Positions 49,206-61,439 of a stretch of 64,000 nt of DNA are shown here, in pieces. A program made the position numbers and the translations under genes. Numbering within the stretch: position 1 is the first letter of the stretch; the number at the start of each line of letters is the position of its first letter. Under the pieces are notes generated by a model, which was not told the origin of the DNA, searched no databases, and was given only the letters and a program-made list of their open reading frames with translations. This DNA is from Istiophorus platypterus (Eukaryota > Chordata > Actinopteri > Istiophoriformes > Istiophoridae), in NCBI GenBank assembly GCA_016859345.1, contig CM029124.1:25072480-25136479 (forward strand). The letters run 5' to 3'.

Positions 49206-52200
49206 ATGCAGTACCTGTTCCAAATGTGCTTGTTATCACATTAATAGTTAAATATTTTATTCAGTCATTCAATCATCATCATCTAATTTTCTCATAAATC
49301 TTGTTATATTATTATTAATAATAATAATAGACCCTATTTGTGAGATAATTGATAAAAAAAAAAAGTACTGAACCAAAAAATCAAAAGGACTGCTGTAAAA
49401 AATACATTAATTTGCCAATTTATTAGATGCACCTAGTTGTATTATTCTTCATTAGTTTTATCCAGGTGTACCTAATAAATTAGCATGTGAGTGTAGAATA
49501 ATTTAATCACTTTGTGTCATAGTATTTTCACCGAAGAACTTAACTCAAAAGTTAAATTGGACATGGCAAAGATTTTTTTTATCCCTGGAGTAATAGTCAG
49601 TTAAGTTGATCTATCAAGAAAAACAAAGTACAGAAAGAAAGACAGATAAAGTATTCTTAATCCATAGTTAGATTATGGCCTGGCACAAAGCATCATAAGC
49701 ATTCTTTTGAAGTTGTTCTTCTTTCCAAGTGACATAGTAATAGTACTAGTAAGTAATAGTAGTAATAGAAAGTCTAACATTTACCCTCCATCTAGCTCTT
49801 TGTTTATGGCTTATCACTGCTAAGCTAGTTTCCCAAACTTTTCTCTCTGTTGTTTTGGGATGGGTAAGTAGTGTACAGTGGGTTATCAGAGCATTTTTGC
49901 TGAAAGCAGCTGTCTGATGTGACTGTAAACAACACTGATAGAAATCAAAAGATTAATGTCACAGGCAGGAAAATCAAAACTAGGAGCTGCAAGAAGCTAC
50001 AGTGTCCTTGTAGAGCTAAGAGAAACTGTAGAGTTAGTGACAATTCTATGTCACTGCAAGCAAATCCTTTCACTTCTTATGCATATAATTTAGGGTCCGC
50101 CTCAATGATTTGTGAGAAATGCCAGAATTTGCCTGTTGACAACAGAAACAGAAAATGTTTAAAAAAAAAAAACTAAGGTAGAAGAGTAACAAAAATCTTA
50201 ATCTTCCACATAAAAAGCCAATAAATAGAGTAATATAAATTGAAGATATTCAGTTTCCTGTAATATTGGTGCCTATAGCCCAATTTAGTTGTTAATTGTA
50301 GTTGAGCATTTTTACTGTTTCTTTTCCTCTGACATATTCTTATGTGTGCTCATACATCTGCTCCAGTCACTGAAACCACCTCAGGTTCTGACCTTTGAAC
50401 AGTTTAAAGGATATTCCAGTTTATTGCAACTTGTATTTGTAGAATATGTGATCATTTCTATCCCTTATGATAATACTACACAGACCAAAGTAGTCTATAT
50501 GTTATTGCATTCGATTTTTAACAGGGCATTGTAAATACCAGTAAAATCCTTCTGAATTAGGATTACTTTTACTTTTTTTACAAAGTAAAGCATCTGGTGT
50601 TATATCTCTCATTCTTCCCGCAACACTTCCTGAAGTGTTGGGAGCATATTTGTAGGGGAGTAAATACTCTTCATGTTCTGATGTAGTTATGTTCACTTTG
50701 CAGTAAAAGGGAATCATCTGTATTTAAACAGTATGTTGAGCAACTGTTTTATTTGTGAATTATATGTGTCACACTATCATAACTCCCTCTTGCCATTCCA
50801 GACTTTTAACTGGGAAAATATGCATGCTATTTGAGCAGTTTAATTTGGATGGTTTTCCGGTATATGTGCACCAAAGTTACTTTAAACAAGTGTGAAGTGG
50901 ATGTATAGGAATTGTATGTGTTTTGGCTCCTTTTTTCATGCATTGATTTGCTACATGGAGGCAAAGTTGGTTGAGACCATGCTGGCTTAAGTGGAGAGTT
51001 TAGTGACTCATTCATACACAGGCACAGAGAACATTTACACAAGACAGACCCTGTGAATACTTTGTTTCTTTACAATAGTAGGTACATGGGTTTCTGCACA
51101 GGCATTTTTTTATTGTGAGCTCTTCTTGATAGAATGTATTTTGGTAAATTTTTTATGAGAATTTTATTTACCTTTTTGTTATACTCTCTTGTGACTTTTT
51201 TTTCTTTCTTGACTTCTCCCTAGTAGCATTTATGAAACAAAGACCATGTGGAAGATGTGTTCCTCTACAATGCTGATATTTTTTTCCAGTCCAATAATGT
51301 GCTTTAAGTTAGTCTTTGGAAGGGAGATCCCCTGAGATTTTTGAACATGGCAGCATCATATATCTTCAGTGTTACTTAAAATAGAAACATGGAGCTGTCC
51401 TGGATAATGTTACAATCATACACCAACTGATTGGTGTATGATTGTGTATGTTAACATTTTGGCCACTAGTTTTAACCATTTAAACTTGGTTTCTGAAAAA
51501 TCATGTTTTGTTCTTCATTTTGAAATGGCAGACCGGTCTAAATACTACAACAGTGATGAGCCTTGGCTTCCACTGTCATGGAAAAGAAACCAATAGGTTG
51601 TATGTATCAAAGCGGTAGCCAAATCAAAATGCTTTGTAGGAGCAGTTGGGTACAAAAAATGTCATATTAGTTGGATTCATTTAAATTATACAGAATTTAA
51701 AAAATATATATTTTCTGGAACTGCAGTTTGTTTTTTTAGTTTTGTCAACACCATCATCTTTAGCTTTCTCTTGCCTTTAGCTGCACACCTCACAAAATTA
51801 TAAGCTCTGTGACTGGATGTTTCCTGACAAAATGCCCCTCAGGAGTTGTTCTTAATGTCCACCTCAAAATTTTTATGTTCATGGGCCCAGATATTTTCCT
51901 ATATATATTTTCCAGCATAGTTGTTCATATTCTGGCCCTATGATTTATCCAGGAATTTCATGCTGATCCAGGTTGTAGAAGTGCTCCAACTGTGAGTCAA
52001 TTAACATTGCTTATGGGAAACATGAATGGAATTCTTACTTCCAGAACCAGAGCAACCTCAAATAATTCCTTGCTGGAATTCTTTTTTAGTCACCACGTTC
52101 CCAATCTCAGCAATTAATCAGTATATTCTAATTGTTAACGGAAGGAATTGTCCTTCAAGTTGCATCTATTTCATGTTGATCCCAGAAAAGAGCTTTTTCA

Positions 52201-53159
52201 GCTGCTCCATTCTTTAGAAGCTGCTGTGCATAAAATACCAGCTACCAGTGCAACTGGAACTTATTTTAGCAACCAAGAGGCGAACGTAACATTACTCACC
52301 AAAATGACTTGGTGTTTTTGAATATGTTATAGGTAGCCAATGGTCGTGATAATGTGACCTAATGCTGAGTCACGTACAGCTAACTTGAATCCGATAGTGA
52401 ATGTCAACAAGTTAATTTATTGATCCATAATTTAGCCAGCTGATGAGAATTAAAATGTTTAGGCTATAATGATATTTCTTGTACATCACTTATTAGAGCC
52501 GTTCATGCTCTTCATCTCAGCCCAAGACTACTAGTAACGTTACTGAAGTGTGTCCTGAAGCTGTCTATATTTCTTGTACAGAGGTTAGGGATATCGTTGT
52601 TAGAGACTTTAGACCTAATGGAAATGCTCCTGTAGCCTGTGTTAATCCATACTTTAACTGTATAGATGTTGTATAGTTGTCAAAGTTGAATAGTCACTTC
52701 TATTGGTTTGTTCATATTCAGTTATAGTAATCATTAGTAATAAAATAGCCCAGTTTCAATTACAGGTTCCCTGCTATCACGCATTGTTAATATATAACAT
52801 TTAAACAAGTGAAAGCAACTTATGAAAGGAAAGTAACCACCAAGGAGAGTATTCTGCAGTACATAAAGTTATATTTATTGTTTGTTTGTTTATTTATTTA
52901 TTCATTTATTTGCTTATTTATTTAAAATATCAGTTTACTTAACAAGAAATGCGGCTGCACTTTTTGTTTGTTTTCACTTGATCATATGTTTAAAGGAATT
53001 TCAGCTAAGCTTTTTGTTTGTTATTTCAAATTTTGACACCAAGATTTTCATTTTTACTGCAAATGTATATCCTCCCAAATATCGTAAACCCATCTCTTTC
53101 ATTATTCATAATCAGTATTGAAATAAACAGATCAGTTGACTCCTTGTCTGCCCTGCTTA
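49206..53159. other. Intron 1, no gene recognised
   Basis: AT-rich. One perfect hairpin (51412-51445) is listed separately. I see no exon-like block. Confidence 0.4.
51412..51445. repeat. Perfect hairpin
   Basis: 15-bp arms (ACAATCATACACCAA and its complement) with the loop CTGA. Confidence 0.9.
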
Positions 53160-53500
53160 TTACTTTAAAACCTGACCTCTCACCATCCTCCCTCTTCATT
53201 CTCCACTGATTTATAGCCACCTTTACTCTCATCTCCACTTCAACATGGACAAGCTCCCCCTTCATCCTCTTTTCTCTCCTTCCATCTGCCTTCCCCGACT
53301 CCATCTCCTGCTCTTCATCTCACTTTTTCCTTCACTTTTTCCATTGACCTCCTTCCATCACTAGCACTGCTGTCCTCACTTGTCCCTACTTTTCCTCTTC
53401 AGATCACCTCTCCCCTCCTCTTTTCCCTCGACTCTTGTCTCTTCTCCTTTTTGTCTAATTCCGCTCCAAGTCCTGAGGCTTTGTCAGCATAAAGTGCTCC
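53160..53500 (+). repeat. Pyrimidine-rich tract
   Basis: About 340 bases strongly biased to C and T on the plus strand, without a simple repeat unit. No gene signal is visible. Confidence 0.6.
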
Positions 53501-54239
53501 ATCTGTGTTCTCCCCTCCTGCCCTCTGCTAGCATGCAAAGAGAAGGGGACCCACAGAGAAGAGCTTTCAGTTATATAATGAGATCATATGGAGACTAATG
53601 TTGTACACCATATATACTGAGCAGCCATTAGTGGCTTCTCTATAGCATGACCATTTGTCTGGCTAGTACATGTCTTTTAGGTTTGTCACAGATGGATGAT
53701 GGAGGGACTTTGGCTTGAGTAGCAAAGCTAAATGATACTAAAACCTGCAGATAATAGCAGTGGCAACATGTGTTTGATCGTATGGATAATCCTCTCTTCT
53801 ATTGTGCTTTTTTCCTTGGTCTGGCATTTTCTTGTATTTTCAGGGGGTGAGATGTGGACGTATGGATGGATGAGGTTAAAAGGATGGTGGAGGATATAAG
53901 GACAGATGGAGGATAAGGGAAGATGGGGAGACGTGTGCATATCCACGTGTTGGTCTACAGGGTTGCCAGGAAGAGCAAAGACATGGGATAATGCACACAC
54001 CTTAACACGTGTGTTTGAGTATGTGTGTTCAAGACCTTGAAAACCTTTATGTGGCCCGAGGTTTACTGTCATCGCCATGGTCTCCCATGTGGCAGTCTAT
54101 ATGAAAATGCTGTCAATTTGTTAACTCAGAACATATCTCTATCAGGGGAGGTCAACATGGAGAGTTTAGTCTAATGACTGGAATGTTCAGATCTGAAACA
54201 ATTTGTACATTAAGGGGCTTAGGTAGTACAGCTTGCATA

Positions 54240-54356
54240 TTTTTGGGTATACGACTGGTCAGCCAAAAAAAGCAATCTGAAGTCACCACCTTGAACTCTG
54301 GACAATAGCAATAGGGAATTTTCAACTATTCTCTGACATTTAATAAACTATACAAG
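54240..54356 (+). mobile_element. Dispersed repeat family A, central fragment
   Basis: Shares AGCAATCTGAAGTCACCACC, TTGAACTCTGG and CTATTCTCTGACATTTAATA with the family A pattern. Confidence 0.5.
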
Positions 54357-55930
54357 CTAAAGCAATTCGTCATTTCACATTTTTAGTTTATTTTGCCAAT
54401 CAAAAAAACAGACATTTCCTGATACCAATTTTCGAAAAAAGTGTGGATTTGCTGCTTTTCTGTGGTATTCTTGTGTATAAATCTTAAGAAAGCTTCATTA
54501 TATAAAAAAGAGAATTCAAGGCAATTGCATATCCTTGGCCATGCAGTTACTGCAGTTCATCCTGCTAGTTCAATACTGCACGCATTCAGTTATATAAACG
54601 AAGAAATCCCTGCTTTTATCTGTGATTGCAGCAACTGATTATTTTCATTTCAAAGTCAAAAATTCCCATCACAGTTTACAACAGTCCCAAATCCAAATAT
54701 ATTATATTTGCAATGATATTTAGAATATTTAGAAATTTTCGCTTGATAAATGACTTCACCAATCGATAAATTATTGAATTTTCTTTCTACTAAAAACCAT
54801 CTTTTAGAGTGCTTTTAATAAATGGTTTCACTCGCATTTTGTGACTAAAAATAGATATGTGCGAACTGTAAAATGAATTAGAGAGCACGTGTGCAAATAA
54901 ATAATATCCCAAAATTCAGGCCAACCAGCCTCTGTTTTTTCTCAACAAAAATGTTGATCACACAACAACAACCATGATGCTGCCACTGAGCTGAACCAGT
55001 GTTGTCCATTGGAAAAAATCACGTGATCCACTTGTCAGCGCAAAGGGCCCTCTAGAAAAAGTAGTTACTTTTCCTGTCTGAATGGACTGAGTAGACTTTT
55101 TTGTGTCTAGAACTAAGAAGAACCTCTTTATTATAGAGATGTTCATACCCTTAATATCTTTTATAATGTTTCTACAGTTTAAAGCAATTTGAGGTATAAA
55201 TAATTACAGAATTATCAAATACATACATTTTAAAGTAGAAACAATTTTTAAAAAACCTAGTGAATTTTCTTTATTCAAATCAATTATATGACTTTGCTTC
55301 TAAATGAATCCTTGTCCCATTTTATTATCAAAAAAACTGCTTTTGGAATAGAGTTGGTAATATGGACTATGATTAACTGATTCTCCATAAGCAAGTCAAT
55401 ATGTAGACCCATGTTAGGGGTTTTAAGGTTGTGAGTTTACAGTTGAATTTATATATATACAGACTAAACAGACTTCCCAGTATCTACAGCATATTGACAC
55501 TCCATACCCATCTTATCAGTTGTCCATACCCATCTTACCCATCAGGAAATGATTTTAAAAAAGTATATTTCTGTTAGGTAATTCAAGCGCCACAGAGTTA
55601 CCATTTCCAAGAGTTTATTAGTTACAGATGTTGAACTACAAGAAAGCATGTTTATGCTGTTGTTTTGGTCTTTACAGTTTGTGTAAATGTGTGCTGATAC
55701 TCTAAAGCCGTATCCTGACAAATATTAAATCAGACATAGCTACTAATCCTAACGGGATCTATATTGTGTTCTAGCTTTGAAAGCCTGTTCAGTGGTAAGT
55801 TTACAGATCTTCTATTGTATCAACATTGTACTATTGCCACTCAATTACATATGGTTTCCATCCATTTTATTGTTTACAGTCTTGGAGAGGGCCATTGTTG
55901 TTCATAAATCAGAACTGACCTTATAGTGCT

Positions 55931-56054
55931 AAGGCTTCTGTTTTAAATTCAATGTTTTTATTATATTATTTCTGATGTTAACATACATATAAAAGGCTTC
56001 TGTTTTAAATTCAATGTTTTTATTATATTATTTCTGATGTTAACATACATATAA
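55931..56054. repeat. Perfect 62-bp tandem duplication
   Basis: Two identical 62-bp units (55931-55992 and 55993-56054), each starting AAGGCTTCTGTTTTAAATTC. No mismatch is seen, so the duplication is recent or an assembly artefact. It is about 300 bases inside intron 1 from the exon 1 donor. Confidence 0.93.
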
Positions 56055-56269
56055 AAGAAAATGTACAGAAAAGATAGAGGCATATCTTTTCTGTCATCTG
56101 TCAGAGCATACAAGGATCATTTTGTTGTTTTAGGAATTCGAAATGTAACAAACTGCATTAAAAATTAATTAAAAAAAATATATAAATATATCCATGACAC
56201 CGTGTTTCTCTAACAGCCCTTTTGCCTCCAAACAGACTGTTGTTCCTTGTTCCCACAAACTTCACATTA

Positions 56270-56650
56270 ACGCGGGGTCTTTTTCACAAAATAATCGCGT
56301 TATTCATGTTGGCTGACAGCAAATAAAAGACCTTTAAACAGCCCCTCACCTGCTCTCTGTGTCACAGACTGGAGCCTTACGATGAGCCACAGCAGTATCC
56401 CCGCAAAGCACATCTGGACGGCGAACGACTCCTTTCGCTTTCTCCGTCTGGCTTTGCTCCTCTGCCGGTTCAGCATCGCTCCTCCTCCGACGGTTGTCTC
56501 CGGCATCCCGTCGACCACGCGGGCCATGGCTCTCCTGGCGGAACCCCGGCGGGGACGAGCGGAGGCGGTGAGGAGCAGACGGAGGGATGAGCTGCGTGAG
56601 CACTGAACTTAGTCGACGAGAGAAAATACGACGGGCTCGTCGATGGCTTT
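56270..56650 (-). promoter_or_regulatory. CpG-rich promoter region and 5' untranslated region
   Basis: CG dinucleotides are dense here, in contrast to the CpG-poor, AT-rich DNA on both sides. The segment covers the first coding exon and about 120 bases upstream of its ATG. No clear TATA box is visible on the minus strand, which fits a CpG-type promoter. The transcription start cannot be placed from sequence alone. Confidence 0.5.
56350..56527 (-). CDS. slc24a3: First coding exon of a probable NCKX3/4-type Na+/Ca2+-K+ exchanger (SLC24A3/A4-like)
   Basis: Seen: the reading starts at an ATG in a GCCATGG context (56525-56527) and runs 59 codons plus one base to a donor, GCAG|GTGAGG, at 56350/56349. 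The peptide has a short acidic and glycine-rich start, a strongly basic stretch (KARRRKRKES, about residues 25-34) and a hydrophobic span of about 17 residues (FAVQMCFAGILLWLIVR). In-frame Met codons at residues 8 and 18 are alternative starts; I chose the first for its Kozak match. Known: human NCKX3 and NCKX4 also begin with an Arg-rich segment followed by one N-terminal hydrophobic segment, before an extracellular loop. Inferred: this is the same exon. The surrounding DNA is CpG-rich, unlike the rest of the window, which fits a promoter. The N-terminus is poorly conserved in the family, so the assignment leans on exon 2. A different single-pass membrane protein remains possible. Confidence 0.62.
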
Positions 56651-57429
56651 GTCAAGTTACCCAGTGTGTTAACAGGACACATCCGGCCTTGAACTTCAAA
56701 ATAAGACTTTAATCGATTAAAACGTGTGAGACAGCTATAGTTCATACGAAGATTTTAGCATTGAACCTCATTTCGGATGATTTGGGTTTGTTTTTGTCCA
56801 AGGCACTCGATAGCCTATACACATTTAAAAAATGATTGAAACGGGTATATTCAAAACTACTGTACAGAATTTAGCCACATTTTTTTGCCAAAAGACAAAA
56901 TATGAAGACTGGCTGCTTCTTTTTTTTTCTTCAAAGGCAATAGAAGCCCATTTGCAACAAACACCCGCGGGACCCTTAAAAACAGTCACGGTGCTAAAAA
57001 TAGTGTAGCGTTCACATGGTTTTGGACTGAGTCCTACATGACACACTATCAGCCTATTCTTTTCTGGCTGATATTATGTAAAAATTCCAAGGACAAAGAA
57101 ACAAAAAACAGTAATATACACGTCTATGCTATATGCCCATTTACAAACACAAAACCCGAAATACCAAACATTTATAAATGTTATACTTTCGATTTAAAAT
57201 TCCCATTTCCCGGTATTAGTTAACTCGAGGGAATTTGACGCAGTTTGAAGAGGCAGGTGAGTGCATGCACCGTTTTTCTCCGCCGTGGTTGGAGCCGGGC
57301 TGCGAGCTTCCTGGGTGGAGGGCACGGGACAGATGCGTCTCCCGGTGTGGACGTTCAAGCAGAGCGCAGACCGCTTGGGCGCTGGGGGTGTTACAGGGTG
57401 GGAGAAACCTGAAGGACGGGAATGTATGT

Positions 57430-57457
57430 GTGTGCGTGTGTGTGAGAGAGAGAGAGA
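57430..57457. repeat. Short (GT)n/(GA)n compound repeat
   Basis: GTGTGTGCGTGTGTGTGAGA runs on into GAGAGAGA. Confidence 0.85.
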
Positions 57458-57867
57458 TAGCCACCAATACTTGAAGTAATATTTTGTACACTTTCTTGTT
57501 ATTGAAGTCGCCTACTGTGAATTGAACTGAAAATATCTGAATTAAGAGGGAAGTCCAGCTGCTGTTGCTGTGCAGGAATGACACTGCCGATCGAGAGAAG
57601 GAAATGCTCATGTGTCCATAAAATGACATTTTTTTAAATGATATTTTATTTTGATCCCTAGTTAAAATCAGTTCTAAATCAAAAAAAGTTAGATCAGTTA
57701 AACTTTTTTTAAAAGAATGAAGTTATGTTCTAAGTGATATGAGACTCTTGGGGAAAAAAATAAATTGCTACTATGACTAGAAAAGTCTTCATTAAAAATT
57801 TAATTAAAAACAAAGAGATTGATCTTTCACCCCTCAAACATGCACAGACACCCACAAGGTACTGATT

Positions 57868-57890
57868 GGGTCAAAGGTCACAGCCTTTGA
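57868..57890 (+). promoter_or_regulatory. DR1 nuclear-receptor element plus an inverted half-site
   Basis: GGGTCAAAGGTCA (57868-57880) is a near-consensus direct repeat of AGGTCA half-sites spaced by one base, the type bound by HNF4, PPAR/RXR or COUP-TF. It is followed within five bases by TTTGACCT on the opposite strand. The inner part forms an inverted repeat TCAAAGG/CCTTTGA. It lies about 1.35 kb upstream of the exon 1 ATG. Function is inferred from motif and position only. Confidence 0.35.
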
Positions 57891-58256
57891 CCTCTCTATG
57901 GTGAAACATCACATGGATGAACAGACAAAGTAAAGAGAGGGGAAAGATAAAAGAGAAAGACAATAGTTATGCAGCCTAGTTTGTCACTTGAAATTGAGCT
58001 GTCACAGAACTGTGGAGACCATCATGTAAATACACTGAACCTTAAGGTCTCTACATTCAAAGTGTTGCAAAAATATTATTCTTAGTTATATTATTCTTAG
58101 TTATTTTCTCTTTCTTCCACTGTAGTCTGTAATGATGTCATCACAGGAAGGACTGAGACCAGAGAGACCGATAATGCCATGTGTGACATAGAAAGCAGTA
58201 TGGCATTAGTGAATGAGCTCCCAGATTACACCTACAGCCTCTTGGCCCATGCTTAT

Positions 58257-58257
<1 letters not shown>

Positions 58258-58299
<42 letters not shown>
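58258..58299. repeat. (AC)n microsatellite
   Basis: Perfect run of about 21 AC dinucleotides, about 1.7 kb upstream of the exon 1 ATG. Confidence 0.95.
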
Positions 58300-58300
<1 letters not shown>

Positions 58301-61300
58301 GAACACACTAACAAACAGATTACGGACTGAATATAATCCTGATCCTGAGCAATAGCGTCTGACAGCCATGATTAGAGACAATGACAATGACATATCGAGT
58401 GTGCTGGATTAGGAGACAGCAAGGGATTTTTACTCTCCATCCTATGGGTAAAATCTCCAAAGAGAGTTACTTGTTGTTTTTTTACATATGCTCTTTACAA
58501 GCACCAAGTTGTATTCTTTTGCCACAGGGAATCAATACAGTATACTGTATGTTGTATTGAAAAGAAGCTCATCTACATTATTGCTACAGTTTGACATGAC
58601 ATAAAACTTAAAGGATCAGATCAGGGGTTTTGCATGTTTCAGCTCATTTACAACGAATTGTTAGCCTGGCTCCAGGCCATTGAATCATAGTCCACATTTC
58701 AAATAGATCTATGGTTTAATGGCATTTCCCCCAGTTAGAGAGACAGTCACCCAATCAGAGCTTTGTCATCAGGATTAAGAATGGGGGGGCTAGCTACCTA
58801 TCCACATACATAAAAAATTAGACAGAAAAATGGAGGAAGAAATGGGATTGAAGAGCATGAGATTGACACAGCCATCTGAGTTTTTTAAGTCAACCTAAAT
58901 AAATAATAACTCTTAAATCTGCATATTTATAGTTGACTGCTATGAAGATGTTTGTGATTTGACTGAAAATTACATCAGTGGGACAAATATGACACTTTTG
59001 GCAACTTTAGGGCCACTTTGCAGATTTTCAACTTGATTCCTACAGTTGTAGTTTGGTTAGCCCATGTGCTGTATATGAACTACATGAAACTTCCTGCTGT
59101 CTATATTAAAACATTCCACTGCTTCCAGCTGCAAAATTCCACAGAGTGCATAAACCTGCTTTGAACCTGCTGCTCTGCCTCATTCTTTGTAGGCCTACCT
59201 CCAAGGTCAGTTAAAGAGGAGTCTCCAAACTCAGGGCCCAGAACAATCCAAAAATCATATTTTCTTGCTAGTGAGAGAGAGAAGCTGACAGCAAAATACA
59301 AGTGTATTTGGAAGAAGACTGAGTTCCCCTTCATGTTGTAATCGGTTATTTGGTGCTACACTAACAAGGCTTAATATAGAGCTGTGGGTGGAGGAGGAGA
59401 AGGGGCTTCAAAACAACCACAGTTTAAAGAGAAGCCATGTGGCTGAACTAGCTCACTCCCTGAGGTGATTGGTATGACAATTTTGCTGCAGATGCACACC
59501 CATGTAAACAGAATTGAAATCGCTGCACTGTAATGAACTTCATTGTGGTCACTTTCTTTCTTACATATTTTTGGAGATTCCACTGAGGATGAAGGAGTGA
59601 AAACACAGTTTTGCCTCATATGGGGAGAAGAGCTGATACTAATATTAAATATTGGTGTATCTGGAAGAAAACTAGCATCATGATATGTTGCAATCAGATA
59701 TTCTGTTTCATGGTGGAACACAGAGTTATGGAATTAGACCCAGCTGTATATGCAGGCCACCAGGGTGGCTCACTCCATAGCCCCTGATGATAACCTTTTG
59801 TATGTCTTTATGTCACTCAAAGGTGCTATCTGTACTAGGGTGCAGCTCAAGGGATTAAGATGCTGGCTGATTCTGTTTTAGGTTTAAGACTTGGCTATGG
59901 CCCATAAGATTTAAGTTTACAATTGAACTTTAATCTTGTTTTTGTTGCAAAATATATGGTGACATTAGACCTGAGAGGTCTAAGTGCTGCAGCAAGAGAA
60001 CCATTTCAAGTGTAAAACTTTGTTATTGAATGAACATGTACACATCAACAAAGTCATTGGTTAAAAGGTTTCTTGAGGGGGAATCAACTGTGTGCTGGTT
60101 AACTGTACCATAGCCTTGCATGCATTAAAATTTTATATGTTTTTAAAAGGCTTTGATGAGTATCATATTGTATGTTCTGCATGTACACTACATGAATTAC
60201 ATTTTTTCCTGTTAAAAAATGTTTCTTATCAGTTCTCATCAGCAATTCCAATTTCAATTCCTTAGTGAAAAAACCTGTGATGTAAAATGTGGAATGGAGG
60301 TGTAGTCGGTCCATGCATGAAGCATAATTAATCTGCAGTTGTTCATGCTCTATCATAAAATATACTAGTACCAATACAACTAAATTTAGTTTACCTAATT
60401 AGGTAATAACCCATATAGCCTAATTTCACTGTCCTACTTGTGCTAATGCAAATATACTTTGACACATAAGAGCTCATTCTTCAATAGTCAATTATACCTA
60501 AACACTGTTAATCCTTTGCCCAAGTTATTTTCGCATTGAATGAGGAAACGCAAACAATTCATTATCACCTTGTTAAATTATCCAACTTGTACAAGAAAAT
60601 TAAACTAAGAAGTTGCGAACAAGATACAAGAGACATCTCCGCTTCAAAGCAAAATTGTGCATTTTGAAGTTTGTTGGCTGCAACAGTCAATTTAAGGGGA
60701 GCTAAACTAAATAAATAAATAAGCAAGTAGTCTACATAATGAAATAAATCATAACGATTATATTTCTGCCACTCTCCCACAACTAATTGTGAAGAAATTT
60801 CCGCTGAGTGCAAACACTGGAGTTATTAAAGAATACTGTGATTCATGTATGTATGTAATGATTCATTTATATATTCATCACTTATTTATTTGATAAAGGC
60901 TAATTAATCTGTTACTTTGGGTGAATGTTATAAGCTATATATAATGTTGCGACACGTGATGCACCTGACTATAGAAAGAGCTGATTTACCTTGTGCTTTG
61001 ACTTTATTGCTGGCTCTGTTGTCATGACAAAAAGCCACTAAGCTATGCAATGAAAATAATGTAAATGTGAATAAATAAAATCTTTTTGGTGGACTAGCTT
61101 TTCTTTAAAACAGGTTCTCAATACAACAGTCCCTCACACGGTGCTAAGTGTGTAATCTGCTCACATCACAGGTCTGTACAATGGTTATTAAGAATGATAA
61201 TTTCATATATGAAAAACTTTTCAAATTGCTTTACTTTTTAAGAAGTTACACACTTTTTAAACATATGCCTAATGCCTTTGGCATTATGGGTAACACTAAT

Positions 61301-61439
61301 TACAGGCCAGCCAATTGGCTCTTTCACAGTCCAATAAAAAATAAATTCTTTCAGTGATTCATGTGACTTAATGTCATAGCACAAGGGATTTAAATAGTTT
61401 GTACATACTGTAACTTATCAAGGTATTCAAATGGACATT
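58300..61439. other. Upstream DNA, no gene recognised
   Basis: AT-rich, with one doubtful SINE-like block at 59755-59945. Small frames show no domain. Confidence 0.4.
59755..59945 (+). mobile_element. Possible SINE-like repeat
   Basis: The segment starts CCAGGGTGGCTCAC and contains GCAGCTCAAGGGATTAAGAT, which look like two tRNA-type heads in tandem. I recall similar fish repeats, but the B boxes are not clear. Confidence 0.25.

Larger units (their letters stand above)
16430..56349 (-). other. slc24a3: Intron 1 of the SLC24A3/A4-like gene, about 39.9 kb
   Basis: The interval is bounded by a GT donor (56349-56348) and an AG acceptor (16431-16430) on the minus strand. It contains only repeats and unassigned AT-rich DNA; I saw no extra exon with paired splice sites. 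A very long first intron is usual for this gene pair in vertebrates. The splice itself is inferred from phase and sequence, not from transcript data. Confidence 0.58.

Noticed and set aside
53728..54078. 116-codon minus-strand frame as a possible further exon
   Set aside because: No family resemblance, and phases of exons 1 and 2 already join directly.
56382..56606. Plus-strand frame opposite exon 1
   Set aside because: A shadow of the CpG-rich exon; the minus-strand reading has the Kozak start, a hydrophobic segment and a splice donor.
57216..57629. 137-codon minus-strand frame
   Set aside because: Crosses a GT/GA repeat and has no recognisable motif; open by chance in a GC-richer patch.
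59371..59721. 116-codon minus-strand frame
   Set aside because: No motif, no splice pair, and low-complexity Pro/Ser end.
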